From a bacterium (GTDB lineage Bacteria > Actinomycetota > Acidimicrobiia > Acidimicrobiales > Bin134), in contig JAPPKI010000540.1 of assembly GCA_028820035.1 (NCBI GenBank), forward strand, positions 1-5,548: a DNA stretch of 5,548 bases, in the 5' to 3' direction. The notes under the pieces were generated by a model. The model saw only the letters and a list, made by a program, of their open reading frames with translations. It did no database searches and was not told the origin of the DNA. Made by a program: the position numbers and the translations under genes. Shown here one piece after another: positions 1 to 5,548 of the stretch (its first letter is position 1; every line of letters begins with the position of its first letter).

Positions 1-449
1 ATCCTGAGCTGCTGCCCCTCGAGCCCGAGCGCGACGATCTAGAACTGGCGTTGCTCTCGGCCGCTCTCGATGCCGAAGTCCCGGTGCTCGGCATCTGCCG
101 GGGCATCCAAGTGCTCAACGTCTACCAAGGTGGCACGCTGCACCAGCACGTGCCCGAACACGGCCGCTTCGACTTGCCCATCGACTCCACCATCCACGAG
201 GTGAGTTTTGCCGAGGGCTCCACATTGCATGAGCTGTACGGCCCCTCAGCCCAGGTGAACAGCCTCCATCACCAAACGGTGGCCGATCTGGGCCATGATC
301 TCACCGTCACCGCCCGAGCCGACGACGGCACCATCGAGGGCGTGGAGATGGGCGATCACGTGGTCGCCGTCCAATGGCACCCCGAGATGATGCCCACCCG
401 CCCCACCGATCCCATTTTCACCTGGCTGGTTAACCGAGCGTCTCGCTAA
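1..449 (+). CDS. Gamma-glutamyl-gamma-aminobutyrate hydrolase (PuuD)-like peptidase C26 family protein, 5'-truncated
   Basis: This is a class I glutamine-amidotransferase-like hydrolase of the peptidase C26 family. Characterised members such as PuuD cleave gamma-glutamyl amides, for example gamma-Glu-GABA in putrescine breakdown, in the cytoplasm. The reading frame is open from base 3 to the TAA at 447-449, giving about 148 visible residues of a family that is usually 230-260 long, so roughly the first 80-100 residues lie outside the window. The nucleophile elbow GICRG has its Cys codon at 96-98. The rest of the triad is in VQWHPE, with His at 378-380 and Glu at 384-386. Upstream PERDDLELALL and the central NSLHHQ and DDGTIEGVE segments match the family pattern. 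The true start is not in the window; the TTG at 51 lies inside the conserved domain and is not a start. The gene converges on the methyltransferase gene with overlapping stops. The family is clear, but the exact substrate is not, since many C26 members are not putrescine enzymes. Confidence 0.93.
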   Translation, partial: PELLPLEPERDDLELALLSAALDAEVPVLGICRGIQVLNVYQGGTLHQHVPEHGRFDLPIDSTIHEVSFAEGSTLHELYGPSAQVNSLHHQTVADLGHDLTVTARADDGTIEGVEMGDHVVAVQWHPEMMPTRPTDPIFTWLVNRASR

Positions 450-1471
450 TCCGGCTTGCGGGCGAGGAAGAAGTACGCCGGGGTGAAGATGCCGAGCTTG
501 CCCGCTTCGGCCAGGCCCTCGGCGCCGATGTTCAGGGTTTCCGACACGCGAACTGCTCCTTGCGGCACGACGCGAAGCGCTTCGAGCACCCGTAGCGACT
601 GGGTGGTCATCCAGCGACCTATGGCCGACGCGCGCAGTCCCGTCAGAGAGAATCCCGGGCTTACCAAGGGTTGATACCAGGGGATTGACGGGCCGACTGG
701 AATCGCGAGGTCCATCGTTTCCAATATCTCGAATCCCACTGACTTGAGCGCATGGTCAACGGTTGGTAGGTCGTCCAGGTCAGTCAGCCCGGTTCCCAAC
801 AGGAGGTTGTTTTTGATCTTTAGGTGGAGGGGATTCTCAGCGTCGAAGCGATCAGTGAGACACCATTCGTGAGCGGCGAAGCACTGGCCGGGCTTCAGCA
901 AGCGGAAGGCCTCGCCGTAGATGCTCTCCTTGTCGGGGGCACAACAGGTGGCCTCAATGCCGTACACCGCGTCAAACGACTCATCAGGGGCATCTACGTT
1001 CAAGAAGTCGCAGTGCAGGAAATCGGCCAGATGGGTGAGCTTCGCCTCTTCCGCCAGCTTCCGGGCGCGTTCCAATTGGTAGGCGTTGCTGTTCACGCCG
1101 ACGACCTTGGCCCCGGAAAAGCGGGCAATCTCCAATAGCGGGCCGCCAATGCCGCAACCGAGGTCGGCCACAACCATTCCAGGCCGCAACTCGAGCTTGT
1201 GGGCCAAGAAGTGCTCGTGGCGTTTGATGGAAGCCTCCAAGCTCTCCCCGGCGACACGAGGGGCAAAGTGAAAAGACCTGCCCCATCCGTACTCGTAGAA
1301 GTCCGTGGCCACGTCGTAATAGAGATTGTTGAACTCTTCGTGGTCGTCTTCCCCGCTGCCTGAATCGCTGTTCTTGAGTTGCCTGAATCGGCGCTCGTAT
1401 TCGCGAATGGTCGGGTCGACGGTTTCCGTGCTTCCTGATTTCTTCAAAATGTTGGCGAGCTTGGCAGACAT
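446..1471 (-). CDS. Sterol 24-C-methyltransferase-like SAM-dependent methyltransferase (ERG6/SMT family)
   Basis: The predicted role is transfer of a methyl group from S-adenosylmethionine to C-24 of a sterol side chain, the ERG6/SMT reaction. The 341 residues are close in length to plant SMTs (about 340-360). Visible in order: sterol-binding Region I YEYGWGRSFHF (59-69); IKRHEHFLA (82-90); SAM-binding ADLGCGIGGP (102-111); the NxNxYQ-type VNSNAYQ (126-132); Region III IEATCCAP (172-179); HEWCLTD (201-207); IPWYQPL (263-269); and a C-terminal sterol-MT domain ending IFTPAYFFLARKP (328-340). These align nearly end to end with yeast Erg6 and plant SMT as I remember them, closer to the plant form. 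One oddity is Cys177, where the yeast and plant enzymes have His (IEATCHAP). The ATG at 1469-1471 is well supported: an in-frame TGA lies four codons upstream, and GAAGGG sits 5 nt before the start. GC is lower than in the flanking genes. Alternatives are a methyltransferase for another isoprenoid or lipid; Region I and the C-terminal domain argue against a generic MT or tocopherol MT. The substrate is inferred. Confidence 0.9.
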   Translation of the reverse strand: MSAKLANILKKSGSTETVDPTIREYERRFRQLKNSDSGSGEDDHEEFNNLYYDVATDFYEYGWGRSFHFAPRVAGESLEASIKRHEHFLAHKLELRPGMVVADLGCGIGGPLLEIARFSGAKVVGVNSNAYQLERARKLAEEAKLTHLADFLHCDFLNVDAPDESFDAVYGIEATCCAPDKESIYGEAFRLLKPGQCFAAHEWCLTDRFDAENPLHLKIKNNLLLGTGLTDLDDLPTVDHALKSVGFEILETMDLAIPVGPSIPWYQPLVSPGFSLTGLRASAIGRWMTTQSLRVLEALRVVPQGAVRVSETLNIGAEGLAEAGKLGIFTPAYFFLARKPD

Positions 1472-1476
1472 TGAGA

Positions 1477-1482
1477 CCCTTC
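1477..1482 (-). promoter_or_regulatory. Ribosome binding site of the sterol methyltransferase-like gene
   Basis: On the - strand the bases read GAAGGG and end 5 nt before the ATG at 1469-1471. This is a moderate match to the anti-Shine-Dalgarno pairing sequence. Together with the in-frame TGA four codons upstream, it fixes the start of the methyltransferase and supports bacterial translation of this eukaryote-like gene. Confidence 0.6.
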
Positions 1483-1532
1483 AAGATCGGCTCCGACGGC
1501 ATGGACGCTTCCCGCCACACCGACGGGTCAGC

Positions 1533-1561
1533 CTAGTGGTATGACTGCGACTCACCACTAG
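1533..1561. promoter_or_regulatory. Perfect 8-bp inverted repeat with 13-bp spacer, candidate operator upstream of the methyltransferase
   Basis: CTAGTGGT (1533-1540) is repeated as its exact reverse complement ACCACTAG (1554-1561), with arm centres 21 bp apart, about two turns of B-DNA. It lies 62-90 bp upstream of the methyltransferase ATG, in the only intergenic space between that gene and the hydantoinase B gene. Such geometry is typical of operators bound by a dimeric repressor. A weak TANNNT-type -10 candidate (TAGGCT on the - strand, 1530-1535) overlaps one arm; I found no convincing -35. The same repeat could fold in RNA as the 3' end of the hydantoinase B transcript, but no T-run follows it on either strand, so an intrinsic terminator is less likely. 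The repeat is directly seen; its role is inferred. Confidence 0.4.
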
Positions 1562-1576
1562 CTCGGCCCTCGGCAG

Positions 1577-3880
1577 TTACTTGGTGAGACGGAGGTCGCA
1601 GAAGGGGTCGTCGGTGGGGCGGCAGATCTGGCTGTCGAGGGCGGTGCCGCAGGCGGGGCACAAGAAGCGGCGGAATACCACCGCTTCGCCGCACTCCTTC
1701 TCCGGGGACACGAAGTGGTCCGAGATCGAGGCCAAGGGGATGTCCAGTTCGGCACAGCCGAGGCGGTAGCCGTCGGTAGCTGAGCCAAGATGCTGGCCGC
1801 AGGACCCACAAGCCAGCATCGAGCCGACCACGGCCACGCCCTCGATGGCCTGGATCGCGCCGCTGGTGTCGCTGGTGCCGCCGGTTGGAGCGCGAGGCGG
1901 CCGGGCCGACTCCAGGCGCTCGGCTCGTACTCGGCTCCGGTTCTCAGCCGAGGCCTCCACGTCCACCTGCCCGTTGTCGTCCAGCTTCGCGCCATAGACG
2001 ACTACCGCATCTTCCACACTGAGGCGGCCGTTGGCGACGTCGGCAGCCACCAGCGCTATCTCCCGGTCCAGTGGGTCGCCCCAGCCGGCACCGGGATTGG
2101 GCAACAACTCGAACACGTCATTCGATGAGAACGGGTACCCCGAGCCCCGGGTGGCGGTGTCACCGGTGGGGGCCGCGGCCCGCAGCTCATCGGGGCCGCC
2201 GGGCATCCGGCCGTCGGCGAACCAGGCAGGCACGTCGGTGCCCTCGGCGTACCAGTAGTTGCCCCCGGTGGCAGGCCAGCCTCCGCCCATCCCCAACCCG
2301 CCGGTGATGCTCTTGGCCAAGCCGCCCACGGTGGCGGTGCAGTAGGGGGCCTTGTGCCCCATGAACCCGATGGAGAACGTGACCCCGCCCCGCCATCGGC
2401 CGTGACCGCCGCTGTCGGTCGCCTCCCGGCGGTAGAGGTACAGGCAGGGCATGACCTGCTCGAAGCGCTCCACGTCGGAGAAGTGGTGGTTGATGCACAG
2501 CACGCTGCCGCCGTAGTCGATGCCGTCACGGTGATTGAATGCCCCCACCCCGCCGGCCAGCAAATCGAGCGTGGTGTCAGAGCCGAAGTTGCCGTGCTCG
2601 TCTCGCCACACCAAACCCGGCCCACCCCCCAGGGTGTGCAGGCCTGACGAGGCGAAGGCGTGGCCGGCCAGCTCCGGATCGCCCGACACCATCTTGGCAG
2701 CCAGCAGATGGGCCTGGTTGATGGTGCCCACCGAGCCCTGCGAACTGCTCACCGCGGAGGGGTGGGGGGCAGAGGTGATGGCTCCGTGGGAATACTCGAA
2801 GTCGATTTGGCGCAGTACCCCGGCGGCGCACAGATATTGGTCGTAGGCGATGATGGGCAGCAGGCCGTTGAGCACTGACGCACGGAACACGCCCCGGGAG
2901 ATGTTGAACGCCCCCGACGCCGGGTCGGTGCCCTCGTTGGAAACGGTCAGGCGGTCGCCGGTCTTGCGGTACGAAAGGCACCACCGGTGGAGACTGGTGT
3001 CCACCGGAGTGGCTCCGGCCACATAGCGCTCGTCCCGCCACTCCCCGTCGGGCAGACGGGCCAGACGCTCTCCGGTGATGCGGGCGGTGTCGTCGATCAT
3101 CCTCACCATGGCGGCCCGTACCGCGGGCGCCCCGTAGCGCCCGATGATCTCCATGAGCCGCTGGTGGGCGGTGCGGAACCCCGAGACCTGGGAGTTCAGC
3201 TCCAGGGCCATGAGGTCGGGCAGGCGGGATCGGCGGGTCCACATGTCCACCACGTCCTCGCGCACCACGTCGTTCTCAGCCAGCTTGATGGGGGGCATGA
3301 ACGAGGGCTCGGCCCACACGTCGTTGGCGTCGAGCACGAACCCGCCGGGGAGCAGCCCGCCGATCTCCCGCTGGTGCAGGCAGTTGAACAGCCAGCCGAA
3401 CAGCTTGTTTTCCACGAACACCGGCCCGTACACCGCGGTGTCCATCTGGTGATTCGACCCCACCCAGGGGTCGTCTTGGAGGAACAGGTCGCCGTCGCGG
3501 ATGCCGACGTTCATGGAGCGGTGCTCGAGGGTCCACTTGATCACCTCGTCGGCGAACCCGGCGAAGAACATGGAGTAGGGGCTGGAGGTGACCGCGTCGC
3601 CGATCTCGGTGGTGATGGCGCAGTTGAAGTCGAGGCCCTCGACCACGATGTTGGATCCCGAGGTGCGGCGGATGGTGTCGCCGTGGTCCAAGTTGAGGTT
3701 CCAGAGCTTCGACCGCAGCACCTCATAGGTCACCGGGTCGAGGTCCTGATCGATCTCCTCGTGGTAGACCACCGAGGGGTCGACCACGGGTACATCGGGC
3801 GGGATGTAGCCCTCCCGCAGGCTCTCCGACCGGCGCTCCCGCTCGTTTGCCAGGGTTCGGGGGTTGTCTACCAGGGCCAT
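1577..3880 (-). CDS. Hydantoinase B/oxoprolinase family protein (acetone/acetophenone carboxylase alpha-type subunit) fused to a gamma-subunit-like zinc-ribbon domain
   Basis: This is the likely catalytic subunit of an ATP-dependent HyuAB-type complex acting with the gene just upstream, in the cytoplasm. The 767 residues split into an N-terminal extension (about 1-45), a hydantoinase B domain (about 46-640, starting at DPVTYEVLRSKL), a low-complexity linker rich in Pro, Thr, Ser and Ala (about 650-680), and a C-terminal Cys-rich domain (about 681-767). In the B domain, FLQDDPWVGSNHQMD (133-147) and H169 reproduce the His-x-x-Asp...His spacing I recall for the Mn site of acetone carboxylase (His150, Asp153, His175 there; H144, D147, H169 here). 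The tail has CGSC (691-694) and CPAC (741-744) and resembles the separate small gamma subunit of acetone/acetophenone carboxylases (pattern FxCPxCGTxLD...DPxxDLxL). The ATG start is firm: AGGAGG lies 4 nt upstream, and an in-frame TGA is eight codons upstream. The gene follows the A subunit by 43 bp. Ketone carboxylase is favoured over hydantoinase or 5-oxoprolinase, but the substrate is unknown. Confidence 0.93.
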   Translation of the reverse strand: MALVDNPRTLANERERRSESLREGYIPPDVPVVDPSVVYHEEIDQDLDPVTYEVLRSKLWNLNLDHGDTIRRTSGSNIVVEGLDFNCAITTEIGDAVTSSPYSMFFAGFADEVIKWTLEHRSMNVGIRDGDLFLQDDPWVGSNHQMDTAVYGPVFVENKLFGWLFNCLHQREIGGLLPGGFVLDANDVWAEPSFMPPIKLAENDVVREDVVDMWTRRSRLPDLMALELNSQVSGFRTAHQRLMEIIGRYGAPAVRAAMVRMIDDTARITGERLARLPDGEWRDERYVAGATPVDTSLHRWCLSYRKTGDRLTVSNEGTDPASGAFNISRGVFRASVLNGLLPIIAYDQYLCAAGVLRQIDFEYSHGAITSAPHPSAVSSSQGSVGTINQAHLLAAKMVSGDPELAGHAFASSGLHTLGGGPGLVWRDEHGNFGSDTTLDLLAGGVGAFNHRDGIDYGGSVLCINHHFSDVERFEQVMPCLYLYRREATDSGGHGRWRGGVTFSIGFMGHKAPYCTATVGGLAKSITGGLGMGGGWPATGGNYWYAEGTDVPAWFADGRMPGGPDELRAAAPTGDTATRGSGYPFSSNDVFELLPNPGAGWGDPLDREIALVAADVANGRLSVEDAVVVYGAKLDDNGQVDVEASAENRSRVRAERLESARPPRAPTGGTSDTSGAIQAIEGVAVVGSMLACGSCGQHLGSATDGYRLGCAELDIPLASISDHFVSPEKECGEAVVFRRFLCPACGTALDSQICRPTDDPFCDLRLTK

Positions 3881-3884
3881 GTCG

Positions 3885-3890
3885 CCTCCT
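3885..3890 (-). promoter_or_regulatory. Consensus Shine-Dalgarno of the hydantoinase B-type gene
   Basis: The - strand reads AGGAGG, a full consensus site, ending 4 nt before the ATG at 3878-3880. It sits in the 43-bp gap after the hydantoinase A stop (TGA, 3924-3926). It decides the start of the B subunit and suggests independent, strong translation initiation of the second gene in the operon rather than translational coupling. Confidence 0.8.
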
Positions 3891-3923
3891 CGATGAACAG
3901 GTCATTTCTCGGGGTCATGGAGC

Positions 3924-5548
3924 TCACAGCGTCAAGACCAGATTGCCATATCGGTCAGATCGGAGTTGCTGGCCCGGCCGGACCACCACGGTGGTGTGTG
4001 GATACTCGATGATGGCCGGGCCAGCCACCGGGTCCACGTCGTTGCCCGCGGCGAACCCGTCGAAGATGGGGGTGGAGACCGACTGGCCCAACTCCCGCCA
4101 ATACACGGGCCGCTCCCGATCGGGGGACGAGGCCGTGCCGTTGGACGACTCCAGCAGCGGTGCCGGGGGCGTGGCGGTTTGCACCGTGACCCGCATGGCG
4201 GTGGTGGCCGCGCCGGCGGCAGCGAATCCGGTGCCCGGTCCGTAGCGCCCCTCGTAGGCGGCGTTGAAGTTGGCCAGCAGCTCTGCCGCCCAAGCATCGT
4301 CGATGGCGCCGTCGGGCAGCGGGGTCTCCACGGTGTGGACTTGAAGTGGGTACTTCATCTCGGCCCGCCGGAGAAGGGTGAATTGCTCCAGATTGGCGGT
4401 TTCGGCGTAGGTGCGGGCCTCGGCCTCCAGGCCGTTGAGCACTTCGGCCATCTGCTCCAAGTCGAACGGGGTTTGAAAGAAGGCGTTGGCCGCGAAGGTG
4501 CGGACCCGGTCGAGCTGGGGGAGTCCGTAGGCCGACCACACCGACGCTGTATCGGCAAGGGGGAACACCACCTCGGTCACCCCGATGCCCTTGCCATAGA
4601 GGCCGGCATGCGCGCCGCTGGCCCCGCCGTAGCCCCACAGGGTGAACGACCTCGGGTCTTGGCCTCGCTGGACGGTCACCCGGCGGATGAGGTCTTCCAT
4701 CCGGCTGTCCACGATCTCCACAATGCCCGCCGCGCACGCCAGTGGGTCCAGGCCCAGCGTCTCGCCTAGGGCGGCAACGCCCTGCTGGGCGGCGTCGTAG
4801 TCCAGTTCCAACCCGCCAGCCAGTCGCCGGGACGGGTCGAGCACCCCGAGCACCAAGTCGGCATCGGTCACCGTCACCTCGGTACCCCCCCGTCCGTAGC
4901 AGACCGGGCCGGGCACGGCCCCTGCGCTCTGGGGGCCAACCCGGAGGCGGCCGGTCTCGGGGTGGACCCAGGCAATCGACCCGCCGCCAGCGCCTACCGA
5001 CTCCACGTCCACCTTGCGCAGATAGGAGAGCTGGCGGACGGTCTCGCTCTCCTCCCGGTAGCCCACCTGGCCGTCGGTGATGGTGGCCACGTCCAGAGTG
5101 GTGCCGCCCATGTCGGTGACCACAACGTTGGAGTAGCCCATGCGAGTGCCGACCACGGCAGCGGCCACCACACCGGCCACCGGTCCGGATTGGAGGGTGG
5201 TGAGCGGCAGCCGGGCTGCCTCGGCGGCAGTGGCCAGACCGCCCTCGGCCTGGCCGAACAGCACGTCGCCGTCGTATCCCCGCTCGGCCGCGCCGTCGAC
5301 GATCCGTTGGATGTAGCCCACCATGAGCGGGCCGATCTGGGCGTTGAACACGGCTGACACCGTGCGGCCGTACTCCCCGATGCGGGGGGCTACCTCGTGG
5401 GCGCAGGAGATGAACACCTCGGGCAGCCGCTCCGCTAGGGCTTCGGCCAGCGAACGCTCGTGAGCCGGGTTCATGAAGCTCCACAGCAGTGAGACCGCTG
5501 CCGCCTCGTAGCCTCCCTCGGCCACCGCTTCGACTACCCGGTCAACCT
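3924..5548 (-). CDS. Hydantoinase/oxoprolinase family protein, A subunit (HyuA/acetone carboxylase beta-type ATPase), N-terminus cut by window edge
   Basis: This is the ATP-using partner of the B-type subunit. In acetone and acetophenone carboxylases this subunit phosphorylates the substrate and/or bicarbonate; in hydantoinases and 5-oxoprolinase it drives ring opening. About 540 residues are visible of a family usually near 680-720 long. The frame is open to the right edge, so the GTG codon at 5523-5525 is internal (it follows in-frame DRVVEA) and is not a start. Counting that codon as 1: FMNPAHER (17-24), SGP (113-115), the ASKHA-type phosphate loop TDMGGTTLDV (137-146), GAGGGSIAWV (178-187), GPQSAGAVPGPVCYGRGG (197-214), MKYPLQVHTVETPLP (390-404) and the terminal GPAIIEYPHTTVVVRPGQ (502-519). 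The first DxGGT-type ATP motif would lie outside the window. EYGRT (51-55) and the KYPLQVH segment look more like the acetone-carboxylase branch than classical hydantoinases, which is an inference. It lies 43 bp before the B subunit on the same strand, in a probable operon. Confidence 0.93.
   Translation of the reverse strand, partial: VDRVVEAVAEGGYEAAAVSLLWSFMNPAHERSLAEALAERLPEVFISCAHEVAPRIGEYGRTVSAVFNAQIGPLMVGYIQRIVDGAAERGYDGDVLFGQAEGGLATAAEAARLPLTTLQSGPVAGVVAAAVVGTRMGYSNVVVTDMGGTTLDVATITDGQVGYREESETVRQLSYLRKVDVESVGAGGGSIAWVHPETGRLRVGPQSAGAVPGPVCYGRGGTEVTVTDADLVLGVLDPSRRLAGGLELDYDAAQQGVAALGETLGLDPLACAAGIVEIVDSRMEDLIRRVTVQRGQDPRSFTLWGYGGASGAHAGLYGKGIGVTEVVFPLADTASVWSAYGLPQLDRVRTFAANAFFQTPFDLEQMAEVLNGLEAEARTYAETANLEQFTLLRRAEMKYPLQVHTVETPLPDGAIDDAWAAELLANFNAAYEGRYGPGTGFAAAGAATTAMRVTVQTATPPAPLLESSNGTASSPDRERPVYWRELGQSVSTPIFDGFAAGNDVDPVAGPAIIEYPHTTVVVRPGQQLRSDRYGNLVLTL

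Noticed and set aside
429..448. Possible terminator between the convergent C26 and methyltransferase genes (AGCG TCT CGCT at 437-447)
   Set aside because: The stem is only 4 bp with a 3-base loop and no T-run on either strand, so it is too weak to call.
984..1520. A 178-codon - strand frame overlapping the start of the methyltransferase
   Set aside because: It is out of frame with the SMT motifs, its composition is Arg-rich and low-information, and the SMT start and Shine-Dalgarno are clear.
3881..3923. An internal promoter or alternative upstream start for the B subunit in the A-B gap
   Set aside because: The ATG at 3916-3918 is out of frame with the B protein, an in-frame TGA blocks extension, and no promoter-like hexamers were seen in the 43 bp.
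2987..4012. A long open frame (341 codons) on the + strand opposite the hydantoinase B gene
   Set aside because: It is antisense to a clear, well-conserved gene. Its product is rich in His, Gly, Val and Glu with no recognisable domain, which is the usual shadow of a GC-rich coding strand.
3966..4769. A 267-codon + strand open frame opposite the hydantoinase A gene
   Set aside because: It is a GC-driven antisense shadow with no family resemblance and no convincing ribosome binding site.
3955..5484. A 509-codon open frame on the - strand overlapping the hydantoinase A gene in another frame
   Set aside because: The product is Arg/Gly/Pro/His-rich and without motifs, while the competing frame carries all the HyuA signatures.

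Overview
This is a gene-dense, GC-rich bacterial window. It has no introns, clear Shine-Dalgarno sequences and a tail-to-tail stop-codon overlap. It carries four protein genes, two of them cut by the window edges. High GC and the gene content suggest a high-GC bacterium such as an uncultured actinobacterium (Acidimicrobiia-like) or a relative. That placement is an inference, because no marker gene is present.

Layout: (1) The left edge holds the C-terminal two thirds of a peptidase C26 / PuuD-type gamma-glutamyl amidase on the + strand, ending at 449. (2) Facing it on the - strand (446-1471) is a complete homologue of eukaryotic sterol 24-C-methyltransferase (yeast ERG6, plant SMT). It has all the signature regions and the sterol-MT C-terminal domain, and its GC content is visibly lower than its neighbours'. 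(3) A 105-bp spacer (1472-1576) holds a perfect 8-bp inverted repeat with arms two helical turns apart. (4) A 767-residue hydantoinase B / acetone-carboxylase alpha-type protein (1577-3880, -) ends in a fused zinc-ribbon-like domain resembling the small acetone/acetophenone carboxylase gamma subunit. (5) A hydantoinase A / acetone-carboxylase beta-type ATPase subunit (3924 to the right edge, -) lacks its N-terminus because the window ends.

The A and B-gamma genes are 43 bp apart and almost certainly form one operon. They would encode an ATP-dependent carboxylase or amidohydrolase complex. An exactly spaced His-x-x-Asp...His set in the B subunit favours a metal-dependent ketone-carboxylase type over a plain hydantoinase; the substrate cannot be read from the sequence. 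The methyltransferase follows on the same strand and may be read from its own promoter or by read-through. There is no direct evidence that it works with the carboxylase. The most notable item is the sterol methyltransferase in a bacterial context, followed by the B-gamma fusion. There is no gene-free stretch above 300 bases, and I saw no RNA gene, CRISPR array or mobile element.
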